A DNA stretch of 64,000 bases from Methanotrichaceae archaeon (GTDB taxonomy: Archaea > Halobacteriota > Methanosarcinia > Methanotrichales > Methanotrichaceae), in NCBI GenBank assembly GCA_013178225.1, contig JABLXE010000010.1, forward strand, positions 121,287 to 185,286, given 5' to 3'. The notes beneath the pieces are model-generated. The model searched no databases, was not told where the DNA came from, and saw nothing but the letters and a program-made list of their open reading frames with translations. Both the position numbers and the translations under genes were made by a program. This document shows positions 17,243-24,927 of this stretch, in pieces. Every line of letters begins with the position of its first letter. Within the stretch, counting starts at the first letter, position 1.

Positions 17243-18022
17243 TCAGAGCTGCTGGTGCTTCGGGCAGTAGTAGGTGGTTCGCCCGGCGATGGTTGCCCGC
17301 TCCAGGATGGTGCCGTCCAGGGGACAGCGTCCTCCCGGGTGGCGGTGGTGCAGAAGATAGCCATCGGGCAGCCTGTGCAGATCGGCCTGGCAGGAGATGG
17401 AGGCCCTCAGGACCCGTTGAACGGATGCAAGGAGCTTTTTCAGCCTCCGGTCATCGAGATTACGGGAATCGGGGCGGATGCCGGCCAAAAAGAGCGCTTC
17501 ATCGGCGTAAAGGTTGCCGACACCCGCCAGAAGGTGCTGGTTCAGCAGCATGGATTTTATGGCACCTCGCCGGTTGCGCATAAGCTCCAGAAAGCCGGGC
17601 AGGTCAAGATCGAGTGCGTCAGGGCCGATCCGGCGTTCTCTTATGAAGACTCCGGGGCCGGTGGCAAGCCCTATTTCGCCAAAGATCCTGGTATCGGAAT
17701 AGGCCAGGCTCGATCCATCCGTAAATGAGATCAGGAGGCGGGTGTGATGGGGAGGCTCCTCGCCCTGGTTGAGGAATACCGGGTCTCCGGTCATGCCCAG
17801 GTGAAGCGCCAGCCACAGGTCTTCATTCAGCTCCAAAAAGAGCCATTTGCCATGGCGGCGAACCGATCTGAATACCCGGCCCGCAACCGCTTCTTTGAGA
17901 TCCGGGGGCGAGACGGCGTGGAGAATGCGGTCGTCTCTCACCTCTGCCATCCGGATAATTTTTCCGAGCACCGTCCTTTCCAGATACCGTCTGACCATCT
18001 CCACTTCCGGAAGCTCAGGCAT
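17243..18022 (-). CDS. mutM: Formamidopyrimidine-DNA glycosylase
   Basis: Removes oxidised purines from DNA. ATG 18022 is chosen because it gives the required MPELPEVE terminus (Pro nucleophile and catalytic Glu) and has AGGAGG eight bases upstream. HGKWLFLEL carries the catalytic Lys, and NLYADEALF the H2TH region. The zinc finger is unusual: the usual four-cysteine pattern reads CPLD...CPKH, so the second and fourth ligands are Asp and His. It follows a Nudix gene by 50 bp on the same strand. Confidence 0.9.
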   Translation of the reverse strand: MPELPEVEMVRRYLERTVLGKIIRMAEVRDDRILHAVSPPDLKEAVAGRVFRSVRRHGKWLFLELNEDLWLALHLGMTGDPVFLNQGEEPPHHTRLLISFTDGSSLAYSDTRIFGEIGLATGPGVFIRERRIGPDALDLDLPGFLELMRNRRGAIKSMLLNQHLLAGVGNLYADEALFLAGIRPDSRNLDDRRLKKLLASVQRVLRASISCQADLHRLPDGYLLHHRHPGGRCPLDGTILERATIAGRTTYYCPKHQQL

Positions 18023-18072
18023 CCTTGATTCCTCCTGATTGGCAAAATCGATATTTAAAGGACCACCGGGCC

Positions 18073-18657
18073 TTATTGTTCGCTCGACCATCGAGCCAAG
18101 GTCGACTGTTCTTCGCGGGCGCGGTCTGGCCTCATCTCTTGCTGTCCTTCGTCTGGGTTTCCGCTTACTGTCTTTTCTTTCACATCCCCTTCGACCGCAT
18201 GACTTAACGCCTGCACCAGCCGGTCGAGGAAAGACTTCTGGCTCTCATGGATCATCTCCCCGGCCTGCGCCACATCAAACCATGCTGCCCGGTCAATTTC
18301 CGGAAATTGCCTCATCTTTCCCGAGCCCCTGGGCCACTCCATTGTGAACTTGTTGCTGGTAACTCGGGTTTCATCGAGGTCCATTTCCAGGGCAAAGGCA
18401 TAAATGACTTTGCCGCTGGCAAGCGAGGTCTTTCCCAGGTCCAGGAATTCGCCATTCGCCAGAAAGCCGGTCTCCTCGGCGAACTCCCTTCGGGCTGCTG
18501 TCAGCAGCATTTCGTCGTCCTCAATCAGGCCCTTGGGAATGGACCAGACTCTCAGGTTCTTCCGGGCCCAAAAGGGGCCGCCGGGGTGGACCAGCAGCAC
18601 CTGTAGCCGACGGTCCTTGAAGCGGTAGAGCAGGAGGCCGGAGCTTATTTGAGTCAT
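18073..18657 (-). CDS. Nudix hydrolase
   Basis: 194 residues from ATG 18657. The Nudix box is complete (GLIEDDEMLLTAARREFAEETGF, glycine near residue 41). The surrounding PFWARKNLRVWSIPKG and EFPEID-type segments are typical of the 150-residue NTP pyrophosphohydrolase group; the last 50 residues are a charged tail. With mutM directly downstream it may clean oxidised nucleotides, but the substrate is an inference. Confidence 0.85.
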   Translation of the reverse strand: MTQISSGLLLYRFKDRRLQVLLVHPGGPFWARKNLRVWSIPKGLIEDDEMLLTAARREFAEETGFLANGEFLDLGKTSLASGKVIYAFALEMDLDETRVTSNKFTMEWPRGSGKMRQFPEIDRAAWFDVAQAGEMIHESQKSFLDRLVQALSHAVEGDVKEKTVSGNPDEGQQEMRPDRAREEQSTLARWSSEQ

Positions 18658-18784
18658 GGTTAACGGGCCGTTCCTGAAATCGACGGACCTGCTTCTCAAG
18701 CTGGCATATCACTTAATAAAACTTTTCAGCGTCAGCGTCGTCAAAAAATCGTCCGGCTCTTGTCTTTTGGACCGTCTTTGAAAT

Positions 18785-18943
18785 TCATCTTGCCAGGTCT
18801 TCACAAAGACACGGTATCAATGCTCCGCAAGAAGGGCAACTTAAGGGATTCGGGGTGCTTCCATTGAGCCAGGAGATCAACGCTTCATCCTTATTGAAAA
18901 TCGAACCACAACTGGGACAGCAGATCTCCTTTCTTGGGCCCAT
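18785..18943 (-). CDS. Small zinc-ribbon protein
   Basis: 52 residues from ATG 18943: MGPRKEICCPSCGSIFNKDE, then a loop and LSCPSCGALIPCLCEDLAR. Two CPSC knuckles about 27 residues apart form a zinc ribbon. AAGGTAA lies upstream of the chosen start; the open frame continues upstream but with atypical composition. Function unknown. Confidence 0.6.
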   Translation of the reverse strand: MGPRKEICCPSCGSIFNKDEALISWLNGSTPNPLSCPSCGALIPCLCEDLAR

Positions 18944-19430
18944 TTGGTATTTACCTTCCTTGTCACAATTGATTAACTTGACGCGTGATACTAAAATTAT
19001 TGTGTGATCATCGATTCCGCCAATCGATATACCGCTTAAGAATAGTTCTTCTGGCAGCCACATCTTCCCTGCAGCTATTTTTTGTGGGGGCACTATATGA
19101 TAGCAGGCAACCATTTCGGCATCCTAGCCCACCCGTGACTGCCGGTTCAGCGAACTGGAGATCAGCGGCGGTTCACAATATTTCAACTGATGCCCATCCT
19201 GGAGCAAGCCCGCCATCCGTTAACCTGATCGAGCCCGACCCGATGCTTCTATGAAGATGCCAGGAAGATGGCAGAGTGTGTCTCCCAGGCCATGGTCCAG
19301 TCCAGACATGGTCCAGTCCAGAGCGGGTGCGAAATAATTTCAGGACTCCACATGAACAATTTCTTGCCAAAATCTTTTTGTAGATAATAGTGAAGATTGC
19401 CCGGAGGAACTTAGTAAAAAATCGCAGGTC
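18944..19430. other. Intergenic region, no gene seen
   Basis: About 490 bp between the zinc-ribbon gene and the alcohol dehydrogenase. ORFs here are short and not protein-like. A direct repeat of ATGGTCCAGTCCAGA lies near 19290-19322. Confidence 0.4.
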
Positions 19431-19460
19431 CACCCCCGGTGGGGGTGTCTTGTGAGGAGG
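19431..19460 (+). promoter_or_regulatory. Palindrome and ribosome site before the alcohol dehydrogenase
   Basis: A perfect inverted repeat, CACCCCC (19431-19437) and GGGGGTG (19441-19447) around GGT, sits immediately before the GAGGAGG ribosome site (19454-19460). It could be an operator or an mRNA hairpin that controls translation of the gene at 19469. Confidence 0.45.
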
Positions 19461-19468
19461 AAAGAGAG

Positions 19469-20617
19469 ATGACATACACCTTTCTGAACCCGCCTGTCGC
19501 CCTCATGGGTGCGGGAGCGGTGAATGAGATCGGAACCCGGGCGAAGATTCTCAAGGCGAACAAGGCATTCATTGTCTGCGGGATCGGGGAACACGGCAAA
19601 GAACTGGCCGAAGATATCGGTGCCCTCCTCAAGGGGGCAGGCGTCAATTATGTCATCTATCCCGGCGCCGAGCCGAATCCCACAGATAACGCCGTCCACA
19701 AAGGCGCTGAGATGTACCAAAAGGAGGGCTGCGACTCGATCGTCGCCGCCGGCGGTGGGTCTGCAATAGACTGCGCCAAGGGGATCGGGATCATCGTTGC
19801 CAACGGTGGTCAGATCTACGATTATGAGGGCGCAGGCAAGGTCAGGAATATGCTGCCTCCACTCATCGCCGTCAACACGACTGCTGGCACCGCTTCCGAG
19901 ATGACAAACTTTACCGTCATCACCGACACCCGCCGGCATATCAAGATGGCCATTGTCGACTGGAAGATGACGCCGCAGCTCGCGATCAACGACCCCGAAC
20001 TGATGGTCAGCATGTCGCCCGCGCTCACCGCCGCCACCGGCATGGACGCCCTCACTCACGCTATTGAAGCCTACGTCTCCACCATTGCCACCCCGACAAC
20101 GGATGCCGCCGCCATCGCAGCGATCCAGCTCGTCGGCAAGTGGCTAAGGCCTGCCGTCGCTAACGGTGACGACATCCATGCCCGCGATATGATGGCCCAC
20201 GCTGAGTATCTCGCCGGCATCGCCTTCAACAATGCCAGCCTCGGCTACGTCCACTCGATGGCCCACCAGCTCGGCGGTTTCTACAACCTGCCTCACGGTG
20301 TCTGTAACGCCATACTCTTGCCGCATGTCGAGAAGTTCAACCTCATCGCAACACCTGAGCGTTTCGCCGAGATCGCGAAGGCCCTCGGGGAAAATGTCGA
20401 GGGGCTCTCCACCATCGAGGCGGCAAACAGGGCCATAGACGCCATCAGGAGGCTCTCTGCTGACATCGGCATACCGTCGGGCGTAAAGCAGCTCGGAGCA
20501 AAGGAAGCGGACATCCCAATCCTTGCCGAGAACGCGATGAAAGATATCTGCAACCTCACCAACCCACGGAAAGCGACCAAAGAGGATGTCATGGCGATCT
20601 ACAAAGACGCCATGTGA
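19469..20617 (+). CDS. Iron-containing alcohol dehydrogenase
   Basis: 382 residues from ATG 19469 with GAGGAGG eight bases upstream. Group III alcohol dehydrogenase: YTFLNPPVALMGAGAVNEIG start, the nucleotide-binding GGGSAIDCAKG, TTAGTASEMTNFTVIT, and the metal site DALTHAIEAYVS...HSMAHQLGGFYNLPHG...LPH. Typical reaction is NAD(P)-linked alcohol/aldehyde interconversion. Codon use is strongly C-ending and the gene is isolated between gene-poor flanks, which suggests acquisition from another lineage. Confidence 0.9.
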   Translation: MTYTFLNPPVALMGAGAVNEIGTRAKILKANKAFIVCGIGEHGKELAEDIGALLKGAGVNYVIYPGAEPNPTDNAVHKGAEMYQKEGCDSIVAAGGGSAIDCAKGIGIIVANGGQIYDYEGAGKVRNMLPPLIAVNTTAGTASEMTNFTVITDTRRHIKMAIVDWKMTPQLAINDPELMVSMSPALTAATGMDALTHAIEAYVSTIATPTTDAAAIAAIQLVGKWLRPAVANGDDIHARDMMAHAEYLAGIAFNNASLGYVHSMAHQLGGFYNLPHGVCNAILLPHVEKFNLIATPERFAEIAKALGENVEGLSTIEAANRAIDAIRRLSADIGIPSGVKQLGAKEADIPILAENAMKDICNLTNPRKATKEDVMAIYKDAM

Positions 20618-20742
20618 GAGGGCGAAAAGAGGGGGGCTTGGCCGGGAAAAGACGTATCCCGGTCCCGGACCCTCGTAGCAGTACGGCAGCATCCCGCCGG
20701 GGTGTTTTCAACCTCACCTGGAGCACATGGAGGGAAATGCCC

Positions 20743-20764
20743 TCTTTTTTCTTCAATTTTTTTT
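20743..20764 (+). terminator. T-rich terminator after the alcohol dehydrogenase
   Basis: Two oligo-T runs (CTTTTTT and ATTTTTTTT) lie about 130 bp after the stop, the usual form of an archaeal terminator. Confidence 0.45.
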
Positions 20765-21227
20765 ATGAAATGCGCCATGCGATTTCAGAAGAAGATCCGA
20801 TAATTTTTAACTCCAGGAAGTTGAAGGAAGCGGGGATGTGTTCAGCTCTGGAATAGGGATACCGTCCCGACCCGGCATGGAGGGGATGGACCGCTGAGCG
20901 TTTTGCTGGTGCGGGGGAAAGGTCACGGCCTCAAGTGCCTGGCCTTCAATTCGCCCTCGTCCCGGCCCCGACCACGCTCAGGGCGACAACCCGGTAGGAC
21001 ATGCCGAAGCTTGCGCCAGCTGCTGGAGGAGACCCGCCCCAAGAACGTCACCGCCGAGAGCTTTGAGGTGGTCCACGATTCTCCAGCCAATGGGGCAGCG
21101 TGCCACGCACCTCAAACGCCCGGCGCTTCCAGCGTACCCCACATGCACCCTGACCAGCTCATAATATATCTACTGATAATATTAAACACCGTAAATTCTA
21201 AATATTTTCGCCAGACATCTATTATCA
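20765..21227. other. Gene-poor region
   Basis: No convincing gene. A GC-rich stretch at 20900-21150 has long open frames of arginine/proline-rich composition that look like shadow ORFs or decayed sequence. AT-rich promoter-like sequence (CATAATATATCTACTGATAATATT) begins near 21162. Confidence 0.4.
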
Positions 21228-21425
21228 ATGGTTATTGCTGTTAAATTGAAAGATGGGACAGATTACACATTTGATTCCTACCATGTAGATGGCCCGTTTG
21301 TTGAGTTCAGATGGACCCCTCCATCGGGTAAACCCCAAGTAACCATTTTACCGCTTGACGATATTCGCATTTTGCACAATTGCGTTTCATTAGCCTCCAC
21401 TGTTAGCCCTGAAATCCCGACCTGA
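21228..21425 (+). CDS. Small hypothetical protein
   Basis: 65 residues, MVIAVKLKDGTDYTFDSYHV then FVEFRWTPPSGKPQVTILPLDDIRIL. Alternating strand pattern and normal composition suggest a real small beta-rich protein, and TATA-like sequence lies about 40-60 bp upstream. No family recognised. Confidence 0.4.
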   Translation: MVIAVKLKDGTDYTFDSYHVDGPFVEFRWTPPSGKPQVTILPLDDIRILHNCVSLASTVSPEIPT

Positions 21426-21614
21426 GCTACAGCCACCTTCCGACACGCCTCCTGTAACCGTCATATTGTTCCCCGTATGCCTGTTCCGACTACGTTCCGG
21501 CCAAATCGGTATCAGTTCCAAGTGTTCCGAAGTTCTATCATTTTTCAGCCCAGAAGTGCAGAACAATTCTGGCTCTTCGCTAAATTGTGTGGGTGAGGCC
21601 CTCAGAGATTACAG

Positions 21615-21690
21615 CCTCTGTGCCTCTGCGTCTCTGTGGTTGGGCTAGAGCATCGCGGTTGACCGCAGAGACGCGGAGACACAGAGAATT
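21615..21690. repeat. Imperfect inverted repeat of the CTCTGTG/CTCTGCG type
   Basis: The left arm (from 21615) reads CCTCTGTGCCTCTGCGTCTC then TGTGGTT. The right arm at 21661-21688 reads GACCGCAGAGACGCGGAGAC then ACAGAGAA. About 22 of 28 positions pair across a 20-bp loop. Sequences of this kind are scattered in many bacterial and archaeal genomes and give rise to spurious small ORFs. Confidence 0.6.
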
Positions 21691-21888
21691 TGCGATAAAA
21701 GTTCACCCATACTTAATAGCGAGGAGCCACAATTCTATCTCGTACATGCGTATAGTAAACAGCAATTGCACGGACCATCGGAACAGAATGCCGGATGATA
21801 GCAAATAAGCGGTTTTCGGGTCGGAACAACCCCTCTCCACTGCAAACAGAATTAATTATTTAAGCAAGAAAACCCTCGACAGAGATGA

Positions 21889-23583
21889 TTGAAACCGGAC
21901 TTTGCCTGGGGGGGAAGGGTTCAGACCTCCTGGTCCAGCAAACCACGAAAAGGTTCCACAACCCTCTATGTTCATTTCATGACCGCAGAAGGTCAAACGC
22001 CCCAGCCCAGGCTGATATCCATCGCCGGGGACTACGGATCGGCTCTGCTGGCACCGGAGCTGCTCCCCAAGCTGCTGCAGTTGATGGAGCATCCGGGCTG
22101 CATGGTGGTCGGTCACGACCTGAAGTCCGGTCTGAGCATATTGAGATCCGCAACGGGCAGGAGACTGAAGCCCTCCGGCCTGTGGGACACCATGCTGGCC
22201 TGGCAGATGCTCAACAACGGCCTCCCAGATGGCGATTCATATCCACCGGCAATGCCGGGCCGAAAGACGGAATACGCAGCCGAGATTCTGGAGCCCATTT
22301 ACCAGGAGCAGAAAACTCTGGTCGAGAAGCGGGGCCTGACCAGGATTGCCGAGCTGGAGTTCTCAGCTCTACCGGCTCTGGCGGAGATGGAATATTGCGG
22401 CCTGGGGTTCAACAAACCGAGAGGATCTGAGCTTTTGAGCAGCCTGGTGGAGAGGGAGGCTTGTCAGGAGAGAACGCTGCGGCAGTTGGCCCGGTTAAAG
22501 AAACTGGCCAACTTCAATCCCCGCAACACCGTCCAGGTCCAGAAGATGCTACACCGTCTGGGATACCAGGTGGAAAATACATCTGCCTCAACCCTGGAAG
22601 GGATCATCAAAGACCACCCGCAGGATCAGTTCACGAACCTTATGCTGCAATACCGGGAGACCAGACAGCAGATAGCCCTCCTTAAAAGCTGGGTGGTTGC
22701 GGCCAAAGAGAACCGAATCTATCCTGATCTGGAGCAGCTGGGCGGCAGGAGCGGACGCATCACCTGCTCCCGGCCCAACATTCATCAAGTCCCCCGAGAT
22801 CCTCTGCTGCGAAGTTTATTCACGGCCGGACCAGGGATGTCTCTGGTCGAGGCAGATTTCTCAGCCATCGAGATGAGGATCATTGCCGCCATTTCGAGGG
22901 ACGGGGTAATGTTGAACACTTTCAAAAAGGGGCTTGATCCTCACAAACAAACGGCCCAGGCCATTTTCCAGAAGAAGCACATATCGGATGAGGAGAGGCA
23001 GATCGCCAAGACTCTGAACTACGGAACCATCTATGGCGGCGGCTCCAGGATGGTCATGAGCCAGCTTCCCGGCCTGACCGAGAACGAGGCCCACGAATTT
23101 CTGTACCGGTTTTATGGCGCTTATCCCGGTCTAAAGAGCTGGCAGCGAGAGGTGACAGAGGGTGCGCAGACCAAGAGAGTGAACGGAAAGGTGTACAGGG
23201 TCTCCCGATCCGCACTTGGACGAATCAGATATGTCGATCCCAACCACCGAAATGCGCTGATAAACACCCCGGTTCAGTCTACGGGAGCTGATCTGCAGAA
23301 GATTGCACTGGGCAGGCTATACCAGAAACTTGCGACCCGCAAATACAAAGATTTTAAGCTGGTGAACGCCGTTCACGACAGCATTCTCCTGGAAGTGCCT
23401 GACAGGCGAACAAAAGAGGCATCCCGGCTCCTGCAGAACGTAATGGAGCAGGCCGGGAACGAGATATTGCAGGTGGTGCCCTGTCTGACCGATGTGAAAG
23501 TGGGAAAGGACTGGTCCTTCAAGAAAAAGGAGGGCGGGCTTGGGCTGAGGGCGATCTTTAGAAGAATAAGGTCAATAATTTAG
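21889..23583 (+). CDS. Family A DNA polymerase (Pol I-like)
   Basis: About 564 residues from a TTG at 21889; the start is uncertain because the ATG 21885 frame differs. The polymerase domain is clear: motif A EADFSAIEMR (Asp323), motif B RQIAKTLNYGTIYGG (Arg370, Lys374, Tyr378), motif C VNAVHDSILLEVP (His496, Asp497). The usual HDE is HDS. The N-terminal 3'-5' exonuclease domain is reduced and lacks acidic residues: the first motif reads FMTAEG and the second GHDLKSGL. No 5' nuclease. Family A polymerases are rare in archaea, so transfer from a bacterium or virus is likely. It lies 118 bp before CRISPR array 1. Confidence 0.85.
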   Translation: MKPDFAWGGRVQTSWSSKPRKGSTTLYVHFMTAEGQTPQPRLISIAGDYGSALLAPELLPKLLQLMEHPGCMVVGHDLKSGLSILRSATGRRLKPSGLWDTMLAWQMLNNGLPDGDSYPPAMPGRKTEYAAEILEPIYQEQKTLVEKRGLTRIAELEFSALPALAEMEYCGLGFNKPRGSELLSSLVEREACQERTLRQLARLKKLANFNPRNTVQVQKMLHRLGYQVENTSASTLEGIIKDHPQDQFTNLMLQYRETRQQIALLKSWVVAAKENRIYPDLEQLGGRSGRITCSRPNIHQVPRDPLLRSLFTAGPGMSLVEADFSAIEMRIIAAISRDGVMLNTFKKGLDPHKQTAQAIFQKKHISDEERQIAKTLNYGTIYGGGSRMVMSQLPGLTENEAHEFLYRFYGAYPGLKSWQREVTEGAQTKRVNGKVYRVSRSALGRIRYVDPNHRNALINTPVQSTGADLQKIALGRLYQKLATRKYKDFKLVNAVHDSILLEVPDRRTKEASRLLQNVMEQAGNEILQVVPCLTDVKVGKDWSFKKKEGGLGLRAIFRRIRSII

Positions 23584-23701
23584 GGGCTCCTCTGGCGGTC
23601 CTAAAGTTCCTATTTTAAGGCGCTCTTTTTCTGGGCGAACGTCCTTTTTGAAGCAGAACGGCGATCGCTCTGAGCGCAAATATCATTGGCAGTAGCCAAG
23701 G

Positions 23702-24324
23702 TATTCAATGGAGCCACTTCTTTTCAGAAATGGATAGGGAGCAATAGGAAATATACAGGAACTGGCATGGAAAGGTTTCAATGGAGCCACTTCTTTTCAG
23801 AAATGGATAGGCCTTCCGCCGCCCGGTATTTCCCGGAAATGCTAATAGTTTCAATGGAGCCACTTCTTTTCAGAAATGGATAGTGGATACAGGAGACTAC
23901 TGTTTATCGCCCAGTTACTTTGTTTCAATGGAGCCACTTCTTTTCAGAAATGGATAGGCAAGGTGCAGTCGATTCCCAAATCCGACCTTAAGAAGTTTCA
24001 ATGGAGCCACTTCTTTTCAGAAATGGATAGTCAGACTATCTGTATGGATCCTCCTCCACAGCCAAGGAAGTTTCAATGGAGCCACTTCTTTTCAGAAATG
24101 GATAGTTTGAAAAAATAAAAAGAGTGGATTGAAAATGGCAGGTTTCAATGGAGCCACTTCTTTTCAGAAATGGATAGGGTTTCAGCAGTGGTTGATGATG
24201 CGGGTAATCTGGTTGTGTTTCAATGGAGCCACTTCTTTTCAGAAATGGATAGGCAAACATTGATAACCTGACCGCGGTTATCGAAACAGTTTCAATGGAG
24301 CCACTTCTTTTCAGAAATGGATAG
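23702..24324 (-). CRISPR. CRISPR array 1 (9 repeats, 8 spacers)
   Basis: 36-bp repeats which on the + strand begin GTTTCAATGGAGCC and end TTTCAGAAATGGATAG. Repeat starts: 23702 (first two bases changed), 23775, 23848, 23922, 23995, 24070, 24142, 24217, 24289. Spacers are 36-39 bp. The conserved leader lies to the right and the altered repeat is at the far left, so the array is read leftward; in that sense the repeat ends in ATTGAAAC, the usual type I/III 5' handle. The repeat differs from that of arrays 2 and 3. Confidence 0.97.
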
Positions 24325-24620
24325 GGCGGCAGTTTTTCGGCCTTTACGGCTATCGAAAAAAAGGCGAATTTCGCACATACCGTCAACTTACTACTATTAT
24401 TCCACAAAGTTGACATCCCTCGATGGGTGTTTTCGATAAGCATAGAGCCTTCGCGCGTCTCCCAGGATTTTGGGCGCCACCTCGACGCGCGAAATTGAGA
24501 AGAGTTCTCCCGTTCGTCTGGCTCGAACGGCCCTGAACATGCAGGGGGCCTGCTCGCCAGATAACTGCTAGCTTGTTTAGTAATGGCGGGAAGTTTAAAT
24601 CAATTGCGCTCGTGATATAT
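24325..24620 (-). promoter_or_regulatory. CRISPR leader 1
   Basis: Sequence between array 1 and cas2. The array-adjacent part (ggcctttacggctatcgaaa) is shared with the other leaders. Further right come three inverted repeats: 24450-24459/24484-24493 (TTCGCGCGTC/GACGCGCGAA), 24510-24516/24524-24530 (CCGTTCG/CGAACGG) and 24531-24535/24542-24546 (CCCTG/CAGGG). A leftward TATA-like ATTTAAAC lies at 24593-24600, about 270 bp before the first repeat. Confidence 0.8.
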
Positions 24621-24923
24621 TCAAACGATGATGGCCCTTTGAGGGGAATCCGGATCCATCGCATGAACTCCGAGGAACTCTATCTTTTGATTCACCCTGC
24701 CGTCTGACGGTCCCAGGTCTACTATCATGACCCGGTCCAGATCGTGCTTGATGAGATCGGTGAGCGCCGCCAGCATCTCCACCCGGCCTTTGGCCGTCAG
24801 ATCGCAACGGAAAACCGAATTATGTATCGGCTCTCCAAAACCTTTCATGGTCCTGTGTACTTTCTGTAGTCGTTTCTGGTCCATGATATCGTAGCTTACC
24901 ACATAGCAGTTCCGCCCACTCAC
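24621..24923 (-). CDS. cas2: CRISPR-associated Cas2
   Basis: 100 residues from GTG 24923. YVVSYDIMDQKRLQKVHRTM gives the first strand with the conserved Asp of the ferredoxin-like fold; NSVFRCDLTAKGR and RVMIVDLGPSD follow. Cas2 dimers bridge Cas1 in the spacer-integration complex. It starts 4 bp after the cas4-cas1 stop, so both are one transcript that runs toward leader 1. A second Cas2 gene is at 29948. Confidence 0.95.
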   Translation of the reverse strand: MSGRNCYVVSYDIMDQKRLQKVHRTMKGFGEPIHNSVFRCDLTAKGRVEMLAALTDLIKHDLDRVMIVDLGPSDGRVNQKIEFLGVHAMDPDSPQRAIIV

Positions 24924-24927
24924 AAGA

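Noticed and set aside
20903..21244. 113-residue frame after the alcohol dehydrogenase
   Set aside because: Composition is Arg/Pro/Ser-rich without recognisable motifs and it covers AT-rich promoter-like sequence at its end.
21466..21808. Small frames with LCASASLWLG-like sequence
   Set aside because: They arise from translation of the CTCTGTG/CTCTGCG inverted repeat and are a well-known kind of spurious ORF.
23686..24443. Frames with repeated FQWSHFFSEMD and its minus-strand counterpart
   Set aside because: They are translations of CRISPR repeats of array 1; the same applies to frames over arrays 2 and 3.
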